Assembly (NCBI RefSeq): GCF_003260125.1
Contig: NZ_QHKO01000007.1
Location: forward strand, 175,833 to 239,832
Reading direction: 5' to 3'
DNA length: 64,000 bases
From: Lujinxingia litoralis
GTDB lineage: Bacteria > Myxococcota_A > Bradymonadia > Bradymonadales > Bradymonadaceae
Part shown: positions 1 through 7,878 of the stretch, piece by piece
Position numbering within the stretch: the first letter of the stretch is position 1
Layout of the letters: every line of letters begins with the position of its first letter
Notes under the pieces: generated by a model
Told to the model about the DNA's origin: nothing
Database searches by the model: none
Seen by the model: the letters and a program-made list of their open reading frames with translations, nothing else
Made by a program: the position numbers and the translations under genes

Positions 1-213
1 CGCGTGCTCGAGCTTTCGGCGCGCTTCCCGGTTCCGGATCTCGACTACGCGCAGCCCCTGGAGCGTCTGGCTCGGCTTCGCGCCGAGGCCGGCCACGCCG
101 CGGAGGCCCGCGCCCTGTGGCAGCGCGCCCGCGACATCTACCGGGAGCTGGAGCTGGAGGGCGATCGCGCCCGCGTGGAGGCCCTGATCGACGAACGCGC
201 CTCCACCTCCTGA
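1..213 (+). CDS. C-terminal end of a TPR-type protein (partial)
   Basis: The reading frame is open from the left edge and stops at 211-213, so only the last 70 or so residues are present. The visible part is helical and rich in Ala, Arg, Leu and Glu. It has the spacing of a tetratricopeptide helix pair (around LRAEAGHAAEARALWQRA, then IYRELELEGDRARVEAL). Such tails often end bacterial Ser/Thr kinases or secretion-associated TPR proteins, but the N-terminal domain lies outside the window, so no function is assigned. It converges on the next gene with a 54-bp gap and no clear terminator. The GTG at 4 is not a supported start. Confidence 0.6.
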   Translation, partial: RVLELSARFPVPDLDYAQPLERLARLRAEAGHAAEARALWQRARDIYRELELEGDRARVEALIDERASTS

Positions 214-267
214 GGCGAAACCTCGGGAGGCGACAGGCGCGTGTGGTGGATCGATGCTGCGGGGGGC

Positions 268-690
268 TTAGGCCGGGGGAATCTGCCCCAGAATGCGCCG
301 CACGCCGGTAACCGCGCGGTACATGCCCACGTGTCGGTAGACGCCGGGCTGGCCGACGATCGTCAGAAAGAGGGGCTCGCCATCGACCTCAAAGCTCTTC
401 ACGTGGATGGCATCGCTTTCAATGCCCGGCACAAACTGGGGCATCCGTGCCAGAATGCGCTCGCGGTGCCCCTTCTCGGTGCTGCGGCAGAGCAGCGGCG
501 CGTAGGCCGCCAGGATGTCCGACTCGGCCGAATCGCCGGCCTGGGCGATGACCAGCCCGCGGCTGTCGCCCAGGGTGAAGTTGCGCAGGTGCTCGCGCTC
601 AAAGATGTGTTCGAGTTGCAACGTCAGCGCGGTGATGGTCTGGGTGCTGCGCTTGCGACGACGTTCCAGATTAACAGGCAGTGCGCTCAT
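268..690 (-). CDS. Hypothetical protein, possibly roadblock/LC7-like
   Basis: This is a 140-residue cytosolic protein without a signal peptide or membrane segment. I chose the ATG at 690 because AAGGAGCGG lies just upstream on the minus strand; the frame is open further upstream but has no better start. The N-terminus is basic (LERRRKRST). It is followed by a helix, then a strand-turn pattern (GLVIAQAGDSAESDILAAYAPLL) and a later strand (PLFLTIVG). That order resembles small roadblock/GAF-like folds used by GTPase partners, but the similarity is by eye and weak. No enzyme motif is visible. It is convergent with the partial TPR gene. Confidence 0.55.
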   Translation of the reverse strand: MSALPVNLERRRKRSTQTITALTLQLEHIFEREHLRNFTLGDSRGLVIAQAGDSAESDILAAYAPLLCRSTEKGHRERILARMPQFVPGIESDAIHVKSFEVDGEPLFLTIVGQPGVYRHVGMYRAVTGVRRILGQIPPA

Positions 691-1083
691 GATCCGCTCC
701 TTGGATGGTGGCGCCTCGGGCAACGGGCCCATTCCATGGGGCCGATTCGCCAGGGCGGCGCTTCCTCTTGATGGCGTCCGCACGGGGCAACTCGTATCGT
801 CAACGCATCCCTGCGCATCGAGTCCGTCGGGGGCGTCGCTCCTCCTTGAGTGACGCTGCCGAACCAGCCCGAAGACCGGTTGGGCGGTGTGCCGCCGTGG
901 AACGTCCTCAGGCTACGGCAGGAGGCCGGACCGTCAAAAAAATTGATAGCTTACGCACACCTCGATCGCTGGAATGTTCCTTGCACCAACCCGTCTCGCG
1001 TGCAAATGTTGTCGGCTCGGTGTATGACACTGCCCCCAGGCCCGGCGCCGATGAAAGATAACGACTCACCTGAGAGATAGACG
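691..1083. other. Intergenic region without a supported gene
   Basis: This 393-bp gap lies between two divergent genes. Short open frames cross it, but none has a ribosome binding site, a credible start or a recognisable protein pattern. A short A-rich patch near 936-948 contains TTGATA, which could be part of a promoter for the downstream outer-membrane gene, but no convincing -10 box follows. Confidence 0.4.
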
Positions 1084-2241
1084 ATGGTCCCGAACTCCAG
1101 AGCGCTCGCCAGCACCACCGCGGCCGCGCTGATCCTTTTCAGCGCCCCGGCGTTCGCCCAGTCCAATACCCCCGACGCATCGGAGAACGCCGAGAGCGCT
1201 CCGGTGGAGGTCGCTGAAGCCGAAGAGAGTGCAGCCAAAGAGCTGGAAGAGGCTGCCCAGGATGAGCTCGATGCGGAGCTCGATGAGCTGCTGGGGAAAG
1301 ACAGTGGCAGGGATGATAAGCCCTGGTCGATCGGTGCTTCTCTCGGGTTTTCGGTGGGGCAGGGCACCTTTGTGCGCGTCGCCAACGACTCGCCCTGGGC
1401 CGATGAGGTCCACGACGGCAGCGGCGCGTACAATCGCGTGAGCATGCGTTTTGGAATCAGCCCCAGCTACAGCGTCGGTGATTTCAACTTCTCGGGTAAC
1501 CTGGGCTTTAGCCAGGGGCTTACGCCCAACAACGGGATGAACGGTCCCTACGAGACTCGCCTCGGCGATCTCGGGTTGAGCGCCGGGTGGAAGGGCTGGT
1601 CCTTTGATGCCATCGGCGTCTCGCTTCGCCCCTCGCTCTCGATCTCACTGCCGACCAGCCGCACCTCTCAGGTGGCGACGATGCTCCTCTCAAGCTCGCT
1701 CGGGCTGAGCGCGTCGAAGACCTTCTTCAAGCGTCTGACCATCGGCGCCTCCCTGAGCGGCTCGCGCACCTTCCACCGCTACACCTCGCCGGTCATTGAG
1801 ATCGACGACATCGGGGAAGAGAACGCGATCTACCGCTACGATGGTAGCGAGGCGGTGGCGCCCGGGCTCTTCGCGGTGGGCGGGATCAACACGCCCTATT
1901 CGCTGGGCACCGGGCTCTCCGCGTCGATGAGTTTCCCCAACAAGCTCAGCGCCAGTGTGAGCTACAACCTGCGCACCTCCTGGGCCTATCGCGTCAATGA
2001 GTCTGATGAGTTCAGCTCTCAGTACGAGTGTCGCGGTCTGGGCTGCGCCGGTCAGGGAGCTTCCGGCTCCATCTCGCTGGGCTACCCGGTCACCGATTGG
2101 CTCTCGGCCAGCCTGAGCGCTTCAACCTTCGGCGGCCCGCGCACCCCGGATCAGAAGTCCTTTGTGTTTCCCTTCTGGAACTTCAACGGGGCGGCCACCA
2201 ACCAGAGTTCCATCGGCCTGGGCCTCTCCGGAAGCTACTGA
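1084..2241 (+). CDS. Predicted outer-membrane beta-barrel protein, secreted
   Basis: The protein has 385 residues. The N-terminus is a Sec signal peptide (hydrophobic stretch ending APAFAQ, cleavage near residue 26). An acidic, Ala/Glu-rich linker follows to about residue 75. The rest alternates polar and hydrophobic residues in short segments rich in Gly, Ser and aromatics, and the last residues are GLSGSY. This pattern fits a transmembrane beta-barrel ending in an aromatic residue. The start has GAGAG about 8 bases upstream. No named family was recognised. A strong hairpin follows the stop codon. The acidic linker might bind peptidoglycan or calcium, but that is a guess. Confidence 0.7.
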   Translation: MVPNSRALASTTAAALILFSAPAFAQSNTPDASENAESAPVEVAEAEESAAKELEEAAQDELDAELDELLGKDSGRDDKPWSIGASLGFSVGQGTFVRVANDSPWADEVHDGSGAYNRVSMRFGISPSYSVGDFNFSGNLGFSQGLTPNNGMNGPYETRLGDLGLSAGWKGWSFDAIGVSLRPSLSISLPTSRTSQVATMLLSSSLGLSASKTFFKRLTIGASLSGSRTFHRYTSPVIEIDDIGEENAIYRYDGSEAVAPGLFAVGGINTPYSLGTGLSASMSFPNKLSASVSYNLRTSWAYRVNESDEFSSQYECRGLGCAGQGASGSISLGYPVTDWLSASLSASTFGGPRTPDQKSFVFPFWNFNGAATNQSSIGLGLSGSY

Positions 2242-2272
2242 GCAGCGATGGGCTAAGCGCCTGACGTAAGAC

Positions 2273-2312
2273 TAAAAAAAACCGCCGGCCGATGAGGCCC
2301 GGCGGTTTTTTT
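2273..2312. terminator. Bidirectional rho-independent terminator
   Basis: A GC-rich stem (ACCGCCGGCC pairing with GGCCCGGCGGT, one bulge) is flanked by a run of A on the left and a run of T on the right. It sits between two convergent genes and can end transcription from both sides. Confidence 0.85.
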
Positions 2313-2335
2313 GTGTCCAAAACAGGGGGGCGAGT

Positions 2336-3172
2336 TCAGCGGATATTGAGGGACCAGTCGTAGTCCAGAAAGCTGATCGCCGGGTCACCCTCGTGCTCCT
2401 GAATGAAGGCGCGCACCTCATCGGAGGCGTAGACCTCGACGTAGCGGGCCAGGGTTCGGGTGCTCCCCCGAAAGGCCGGGTCGACAAAGTCGCGTCCGTA
2501 CCAATCCATGATTTTGGTCAGCTTCAGCTCCCCGTCGTCAACATGGACGAACTTCGGGTCGCTCAGGGTGGCGCGGGTGCGGGCGTCGAGCTGGGCGTTG
2601 AGGTCTGCGCCGGTGAAGGCCTCGGCGGCCAGGTGAGGGCAGCTGCGGGCGGCGCAGTTCACGGCAAAGTGAATGCGGGGATCCTGGTAGAGGGGACGAA
2701 TCAGCCCGTGTTCGATCTCGTCGAGGCTCAGCGTGTACCCGGCCACCGGATAGCGGGAGCTTGTCCAGGGGTTGTCGATGTCGCGGATCGAGTCGACCGG
2801 AAGATGGTCCAGGATGAGTTTGAGCGTGTAGGCGTTGTAGGCATTGAGCAGGAGCGCGAGTTGCTCGTCCTGGTTCAATGTGGCGGCGTCGGCCGCGGCG
2901 ATGGTGTGGAGGTAGCTGTCGAGCACGGGCTCCTGCTGCTGGAGCCCGTGGTAGTCGACGGTTCCGGTTTCGGGGTTGACGTGCGTCTTGAGGAGCGCAT
3001 CCAGAGGGCGGTGATCAAAGCTCGCCAGGCCGCTTTCTTGTCCGGCGTGCAGCTCGGCGACCAGCGGGCTGTCCAGGAGGGCGGCGCGAGGCGCGCAGCT
3101 GCTCAGCGCAAGGAGCATCAGGGGCGCGACCCGCAGGGGAGCGCTGGCGCGGGACCATCGTGCAGCCATCAT
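2336..3172 (-). CDS. DUF547 domain lipoprotein
   Basis: This 278-residue protein has a lipoprotein signal: a basic N-terminus, then a hydrophobic stretch ending LALSSC, with Cys near residue 27. The mature part carries the conserved blocks of DUF547: ALLLNAYNAYTLKLIL, HFAVNCAARSCPHL and, at the C-terminus, FLDYDWSLN. The conserved Cys pair in NCAARSCP is intact. DUF547 proteins are usually exported, with no established enzymatic role, and some lineages keep them beside redox or envelope genes. A 12-base G tract lies 17-28 bases upstream of the start codon. The gene shares a bidirectional terminator with the convergent outer-membrane gene. Confidence 0.85.
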   Translation of the reverse strand: MMAARWSRASAPLRVAPLMLLALSSCAPRAALLDSPLVAELHAGQESGLASFDHRPLDALLKTHVNPETGTVDYHGLQQQEPVLDSYLHTIAAADAATLNQDEQLALLLNAYNAYTLKLILDHLPVDSIRDIDNPWTSSRYPVAGYTLSLDEIEHGLIRPLYQDPRIHFAVNCAARSCPHLAAEAFTGADLNAQLDARTRATLSDPKFVHVDDGELKLTKIMDWYGRDFVDPAFRGSTRTLARYVEVYASDEVRAFIQEHEGDPAISFLDYDWSLNIR

Positions 3173-3188
3173 CGAGCCTCGGAAGAAA

Positions 3189-3200
3189 GGGGGGGGGGGG
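3189..3200. repeat. Homopolymeric G tract (12 G on the + strand)
   Basis: Twelve consecutive G residues lie just upstream of the DUF547 gene, read as poly-C in its 5' leader between the ribosome binding region and any promoter. Tracts of this length are prone to slipped-strand length change. Confidence 0.9.
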
Positions 3201-3243
3201 CAAAAGAGCTGGCGAGCGTCAGGAGTGATAAGCGCCCCGACGC

Positions 3244-4500
3244 TCAGGGCAATGCTGCCGGGAGGGCGGGGACCTCGACGCGGAAGAGGTAGTCGCGCCA
3301 GTGGGCGCGCATATGGTCGAAGTAATGCACCTGGCGGGTGCCCCAGCGACGCTCTAAGTGGGTCCAGAGTGCGTGAAGGACCGGCTCAAAGGTCCTCTCG
3401 TGCTCCAAAAGATGTTCCCAGAGGGCCTGGGCAACCGGGTAGTACGACCAGTGCCAGCGCTCTTCCATGTGGGCGAACCCGCCCAGCTCAGCGTGGTGAC
3501 CAAAGGGTTGGAAAAAACCATAGTCCAGCGCCTGCCCGTCCAGCCACTGCCAGGCCTCAAAGAGGGGGCCCTCCTCGGTGAAGAGCCGGGGGTTGAGCCC
3601 CAGGATGTCGAATTCCGTTCCCCAGTGATGGCGGGAGAGGCCCGGGGCGGCGCTGGCCTGGATGATCTCCTGCTCGCGCTCGGCACCGTTGAGTTCATCG
3701 AACCAGCAGCGTTGATGACGCGGGCTTTCAGGCTTCCAGGTCTGCCCGGGGGCCAGTCCGCAGCGTTCCCCGGCGGCGGTGGAGACTTTGTTGAAGGTGC
3801 GTCCGGTAAAGCGCATCTTGCGGTACCAGATAAAGCCCTGAGACCCCAGATCGCGGTAGTCTGAGCGCAACAGCGCGCTTACCGCGCGGGTGAGCCAGCG
3901 GGGATCCTGGTCGGTGAGTCTGGCGAGGTCGTGCTCGGAGGCAACACGTCCGCCGAAGTGGTCGCGGATGCGTGGGAAGAGGCGAAATCCGTGGTCGGGC
4001 TCAGCGCTGGCGGCGATCATGGCCGCGATCAGGCAGCGAAGTTGGCTTGAGGCTTCCTGGAGCGCGGCCTGCGGAGGTCGCTCCTGCCCCAGGACCCAGC
4101 GGTGCAGCGCCTCGGGGTGGGTCAGTGAGAGCAATCGCACGGCTTCACGCCAGCGTGCGGTGCGCTCTCGCCGCCGGTCGGCGTGGTGCAGCGCCAGGCA
4201 CGTTGTCGGCGGCTGAAAGTCTAGGGCTGTGAGCAACTGGTCCACGCTCCAGGCTTCCTCCGCGGAGCGCGAGACCAGCGACGCGGCCCGCGGGCTCAGG
4301 CTGGCACGGGTCGTCTCTTGTTGTGCCGTGGCGACGACCGCCAGGCCGGTGGCATGCGCGAGCTGGCGGGCTCTGGTAAGCTCGGCTGCCGGTGGAGCGC
4401 TTTCGGCGGCGAGTGCGCTCAGCGAAAAGAGGCAGCAGAGCAGTAGCGCTGTTGCACCGGTCAGTCCCCGCCGAAGATTAAGAATCGTCGCGCTCTTCAT
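3244..4500 (-). CDS. Secreted M15/VanY-like metallopeptidase
   Basis: The start is taken at the ATG at 4500, which gives a Sec signal peptide (MKSATILNLRRG then a long hydrophobic stretch ending SALAAES), 418 residues in all. The C-terminal third carries the M15-type zinc site: SRHHWGTEFDI near residues 287-298 (His and Asp ligands) and EERWHWSYY near residues 345-353 (catalytic Glu and third His). M15 enzymes are zinc carboxypeptidases that trim D-Ala peptides of peptidoglycan. The N-terminal 250 residues match nothing I recognise. The spacing between ligand blocks is somewhat longer than in VanY, so the exact substrate is uncertain. It is divergent from the retropepsin-like gene with only 30 bp between the start codons. 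Confidence 0.65.
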   Translation of the reverse strand: MKSATILNLRRGLTGATALLLCCLFSLSALAAESAPPAAELTRARQLAHATGLAVVATAQQETTRASLSPRAASLVSRSAEEAWSVDQLLTALDFQPPTTCLALHHADRRRERTARWREAVRLLSLTHPEALHRWVLGQERPPQAALQEASSQLRCLIAAMIAASAEPDHGFRLFPRIRDHFGGRVASEHDLARLTDQDPRWLTRAVSALLRSDYRDLGSQGFIWYRKMRFTGRTFNKVSTAAGERCGLAPGQTWKPESPRHQRCWFDELNGAEREQEIIQASAAPGLSRHHWGTEFDILGLNPRLFTEEGPLFEAWQWLDGQALDYGFFQPFGHHAELGGFAHMEERWHWSYYPVAQALWEHLLEHERTFEPVLHALWTHLERRWGTRQVHYFDHMRAHWRDYLFRVEVPALPAALP

Positions 4501-4530
4501 CGAGCGAGCCCTAGCACAGCGGAGCCCCAC

Positions 4531-5586
4531 GTGTCGAACTTTCCCACGCGCAAACACGCGCTCGTGCTGGCGATCTGCCTGGCCTTCTCAGGGGGAAATG
4601 CCGCCGCGAGCGAGCCCGGGGAAGGAGATAATGGCGTGACGAAAACGCAAGTGTTTTCAGTGTCTTCAGATGACCGGGAGTCCCCTGACCGGGAGTCCCC
4701 TGACCGGGAGTCCCCGGGGGGGATCGTCATCGAAGCCGGAAGTGGGTCGCGGGAAGCGATTGTCATTCCGGGCATCTCTGACATGGCGTTGGAGGGGAGT
4801 GAAGGCGATGAGCCCGGGACGGTGTTCTCATCTCCGGTGACGATTGAACATGGAGAGGCTTCGGCTCCCGGAGGCGTGGGCACGCGGACGCTGCGCTTGA
4901 CCTTTGAGAGAAATGGCGCGTCCGTGCTGGTTCCGGCAAAGATCGGGCACGTGGACGTCTATTTTGTGCTCGACACCGGGGCGAGCTACACGACCCTGAC
5001 CGCGGGCATCGCGCGGCAGGCGCGCGTGACGCCGCCCGAAGGTGCGCCAACCACGCTGATGCAGACGGCCGGCGGACTTCGCCCGGCGCGCTTCGGATTG
5101 ATGGAGACGCTTAAGCTGGGCGACCACACGCTGCGGAACGTGAGCTATACGATCTGCGATGAGTGCGGCTTTGGTCACTACCGCGCAAAACCCATCGTGG
5201 GACTGCTGGGGCTCAATGTGCTGCAGCGCTTTCGCATGAACATGGATCATTTGCACGGGGTGGTCGAACTCACCCCCCACGCCGACTTCGAGAATCAGAG
5301 CGCCGATCTGCGCCCCTGGCTCTCCCTCCAGCTTGTCATGGAGCGGGGCCTGGCGGCGCGCGGAGCCCGCACAGAGACCCTGGTGCAGGTGCGGAACTGG
5401 GCCCAAAAGAGCGTCCGCGGGCTGGTGGTGGAACTCACCTGCCAGCTCGTTGACGGAAGGATGGAACGCGTGCGAACTCGCCAGGCCAGCGTCGGCGCCC
5501 GGGCGGTGGCAAACGCCGAGCCTCGCCAGAGCACCTCAGCCTGCCAACACTGGCAGGCTGAGGTGATCGAAGGTTACTGGCGCTGA
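4531..5586 (+). CDS. Exported retropepsin-like aspartic protease
   Basis: This 351-residue protein begins at a GTG and has a Sec signal peptide ending near GGNAAAS. The core is a clan AA (retroviral-type) aspartic protease: YFVLDTGASYTTLT carries the catalytic DTG near residues 149-151, and GLLGLNVLQRFRMNMD is the hydrophobic-hydrophobic-Gly block that closes this fold. Bacterial relatives work as homodimers, mostly in the periplasm. Residues 48-62 are three copies of DRESP, encoded by a 15-bp repeat belonging to the dispersed GACTCCCGG family. About 100 extra C-terminal residues follow the protease domain and resemble a beta-sandwich. Its partner or substrate is unknown; the divergent neighbour is a peptidoglycan-peptidase candidate. 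Confidence 0.75.
   Translation: MSNFPTRKHALVLAICLAFSGGNAAASEPGEGDNGVTKTQVFSVSSDDRESPDRESPDRESPGGIVIEAGSGSREAIVIPGISDMALEGSEGDEPGTVFSSPVTIEHGEASAPGGVGTRTLRLTFERNGASVLVPAKIGHVDVYFVLDTGASYTTLTAGIARQARVTPPEGAPTTLMQTAGGLRPARFGLMETLKLGDHTLRNVSYTICDECGFGHYRAKPIVGLLGLNVLQRFRMNMDHLHGVVELTPHADFENQSADLRPWLSLQLVMERGLAARGARTETLVQVRNWAQKSVRGLVVELTCQLVDGRMERVRTRQASVGARAVANAEPRQSTSACQHWQAEVIEGYWR
4672..4716 (-). repeat. Three 15-bp GACTCCCGG-family repeats inside a CDS
   Basis: GACCGGGAGTCCCCT (the family core on the minus strand) occurs at 4672, 4687 and 4702 with one change in the last copy. The 15-bp period keeps the protease gene in frame and encodes repeated Asp-Arg-Glu-Ser-Pro in the linker after the signal peptide. 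Confidence 0.95.
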
Positions 5587-5595
5587 GTTTCCGCT

Positions 5596-6336
5596 TCAGT
5601 GCCCGTTGGCGTGGACACCATCGGGGAGCGCGACGTTGATGGCCTTGGGATACTTTTTGCCGTCGTTGCCGCCGTACTGGAAGTCGACCGGGATCACCTC
5701 CCCGGGGACGTAGGCCGGCAGGCGTGCGCGGAGGTCATCATCGACGACGTTGGCGATGTGGAAGAAGAACTTGCGCTCATCGTCAGTCTGAATAAAGCCG
5801 AACCCCTTGTCGGTGAAGTAGGCGATGACGCGTCCGCCCATATCCTGACCGATGTCGAGTTCGTCGTCGAAGGACATGCGCTGGAGGCGCTCGACATTTT
5901 CTTCGAGATCGAAGAAGTGGAAGGAGCAGTCCTCGTTGACGCGGATGCCGATGGCTTTGACCTGGGCGTAGCGCCGATCAAAGAGGAACGAGAGGCAGGC
6001 TCCGAATGCCACCAGCAGCCCGCCGGTGCTCAGCGAGGTGTCGGCCAGCTCGATGTAGATCGCTTTGAGAACAATGCCGCGCCGGGCCGCCTGAATAAAG
6101 GTCTGCTGCTCCTCCAGGTTGTCGACCGTGCCGGTGACATGAACGCCCAGGTTGACGTGGGCGTGAATATCCTCAAACCCGGTCAGCGTGAAATCGAGCA
6201 GGTAGCGCTGCTGAAAATTGTCGTCTTGATCGACTCGGGCGCCTGCGCGCTCCGAATACTGGCGCAACGCGTCGGCCAGATCGATATTGGATGGGTTGGT
6301 GGAGAGCTTGCTGGTCACTTCATCTCCGATCGCCAT
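5596..6336 (-). CDS. Two-domain protein with C-terminal cold-shock domain
   Basis: This is a 246-residue cytosolic protein with AGGTGAT upstream of the ATG. The last 80 or so residues form a cold-shock domain: GGRVIAYFTDKGFGFI contains RNP1 and KFFFHI is RNP2, so single-stranded nucleic-acid binding is expected. The first 165 residues are not a cold-shock fold. They include IHAHVNLGVHVTGTVDNLEEQ and a hydrophobic helix (LSTGGLLVAFGACLSFLF), and no family was recognised. Stand-alone CspA proteins have about 70 residues, so this is an enlarged relative with an N-terminal partner domain. It is divergent from the next operon. Confidence 0.75.
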   Translation of the reverse strand: MAIGDEVTSKLSTNPSNIDLADALRQYSERAGARVDQDDNFQQRYLLDFTLTGFEDIHAHVNLGVHVTGTVDNLEEQQTFIQAARRGIVLKAIYIELADTSLSTGGLLVAFGACLSFLFDRRYAQVKAIGIRVNEDCSFHFFDLEENVERLQRMSFDDELDIGQDMGGRVIAYFTDKGFGFIQTDDERKFFFHIANVVDDDLRARLPAYVPGEVIPVDFQYGGNDGKKYPKAINVALPDGVHANGH

Positions 6337-6727
6337 AGTATCACCTCACAGCAGCGTTCAATGCCTGCGCGCCTCGCGCCTGAAACGACTCAAGCGGGGG
6401 AATGCGTGAGCGAGGCCTTTGGAGAAAGATAAACATCGTCGGGCATCTCGCCAGTAGCTTTGTGCCGCACACCGACGTTTCGTAGTACATAAAAAAAGGG
6501 CCGGCCGAATCATTCCCCGCTGTCAAGTCCATCCGGGATCTCACCGCCGGACCGGGGGCCGTGGCCAGCTTGCCCGGGAGACGCCCGTGGAATGCCTGGC
6601 CTGGCGCCGTGGGTTGTGGCTCTCCACGGGGCTTGCATCTGTGCAGCTCTCCTGTTGTATCACAGGGCCCCCACGCCGGGAGATTCTCCCGGCTCCTTTG
6701 TGCGTTTTCACTCCAGGATACTCCTCG
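6337..6727. other. Intergenic region between divergent genes
   Basis: In this 391-bp gap the downstream frame is open back to 6587, but the extra segment has no ribosome binding site and reads as non-coding. No hairpin or recognisable regulatory motif was found. Promoters for both flanking units presumably lie here. Confidence 0.4.
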
Positions 6728-7168
6728 ATGACATCGAGCATGACTGACCCCACGATCGCATCCACGGCCGGTGAGGCCGAAGCCCACCGCGGGTATGTGC
6801 GCGACATCGACCAGCGTGTGGCCCGGCTCTACGGGCTGGGTGGGATGCCTTTTTTTGTGGCGCTGCTGCTTTTGCCGACGCTGGCGGCGCTCTTCGATCT
6901 GTGGACCTCCGCGCTTTTGTGGGTGCCCGGGTTGACCGCGGCGCTGCTCGTGCTCTTTGTGGGGCGAAAGGCCATCTATGAGCGACGCACTCGCCTGCGC
7001 GCGCGGGTTCGGGCCTACGGGGAGACCAACGGGCTGAAGATGGAGGCGATCGCCGCCTATTTCGTGGCTCAGGGAGAGTACAGCTTTTTTGCGGCCCTCT
7101 TTGAGGATGAGCCCCGGGCCCGTGGCCGCCTCGGCACCGCGGAGCGAGAGCAGGAGAAGGGCGCATGA
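6728..7168 (+). CDS. Small membrane protein at the head of the ExbBD unit
   Basis: The protein has 146 residues if it starts at the ATG at 6728; 6740 is also possible. After a polar N-terminus of about 40 residues come two adjacent membrane segments (PFFVALLLLPTLAALF and ALLWVPGLTAALLVLFV). A basic cytosolic part follows, with EAIAAYFVAQGEYSFFAALFE near the end. No family was recognised. The stop codon overlaps the exbB start by 4 bp (ATGA), so translation is probably coupled and the protein is likely an accessory of the ExbB/ExbD energy-transducing complex. Confidence 0.65.
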   Translation: MTSSMTDPTIASTAGEAEAHRGYVRDIDQRVARLYGLGGMPFFVALLLLPTLAALFDLWTSALLWVPGLTAALLVLFVGRKAIYERRTRLRARVRAYGETNGLKMEAIAAYFVAQGEYSFFAALFEDEPRARGRLGTAEREQEKGA

Positions 7169-7878
7169 ACGGACTCTGGGAGCTTATGGAGGCTGCCGGC
7201 CCGATGATTGTGCCGGTGGCGCTGGTGTCGCTGGTGGGGGCCGCGCTCTTTTTTGAGCGTCTTTTTGCGCTGCGCACCGGGGCGGTCGCTCCGCGTGGCG
7301 TGGCCGACCAGGTGATTGCCCGGGCAGGTAGCTCCACGACCCATGCTGCTGAGAGCTGTGCGGGCGCCACGGCGCTGGAGGCGGTGCTCGCCGAAGGCCT
7401 GCGTTTTGCCGGTGCCGAGCGCGCGGCGATCCGCGAGGCCATGGAAGATCGCGGTCGGCGAGAGCTCGCCACTCTGGAGCGCTTCGTGGGCGGGGTCGGA
7501 GCGCTGGCTACAGTGGCGCCGCTGCTTGGGTTGTTGGGAACGGTGACCGGGATGATTCGCGTCTTTCGCGCGGTGGTGGAGGAGGCGACGCCTCGCGGCA
7601 TGGTCGACCCCACGCTCTTGGCCGGGGGGATCTGGGAGGCGCTGATCACCACGGCCGCCGGACTGGCCGTGGCCATCCCGCTGTACCTGGGCTACCGCTA
7701 CCTGTTGGGACGCGTTGATCGCTGGGCTGCGGAGCTCGAAGAAAGCGCCGCGCGTTTGCTCGATGTGCTGGCCCCGCCGCCGGCGGCGACCTCCCTGCCG
7801 ACCCGCCACCCCGGCGGCGAAGCCTCCGAGCTGCCAGCGTCGGGGGCGGACGAACCCACGCTGAGTGAGGCGATGTGA
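7165..7878 (+). CDS. exbB: MotA/TolQ/ExbB family proton channel
   Basis: This 237-residue inner-membrane protein is of the ExbB/TolQ type. The first membrane helix is PMIVPVALVSLVGAALFFE. The two conserved C-terminal helices are GALATVAPLLGLLGTVTGMI and GIWEALITTAAGLAVAIPLY, which carry the diagnostic APLLGLLGTVTGM and the Thr/Ala-rich pore residues. ExbB forms a pentamer around ExbD and uses the proton gradient to energise outer-membrane transport or envelope work. The gene overlaps its upstream neighbour by 4 bp. Between it and exbD lies a 400-bp repeat segment, which is unusual because exbB and exbD normally abut. Which transport partner it serves cannot be told from the window. Confidence 0.9.
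   Translation: MNGLWELMEAAGPMIVPVALVSLVGAALFFERLFALRTGAVAPRGVADQVIARAGSSTTHAAESCAGATALEAVLAEGLRFAGAERAAIREAMEDRGRRELATLERFVGGVGALATVAPLLGLLGTVTGMIRVFRAVVEEATPRGMVDPTLLAGGIWEALITTAAGLAVAIPLYLGYRYLLGRVDRWAAELEESAARLLDVLAPPPAATSLPTRHPGGEASELPASGADEPTLSEAM

Noticed and set aside
850..1080. Small plus-strand open frame in the gap before the outer-membrane gene
   Set aside because: No start signal, no conserved pattern and unlike the codon use of neighbours.
6587..6727. N-terminal extension of the membrane protein at 6728
   Set aside because: The extra 47 codons lack a ribosome binding site and read as non-coding.
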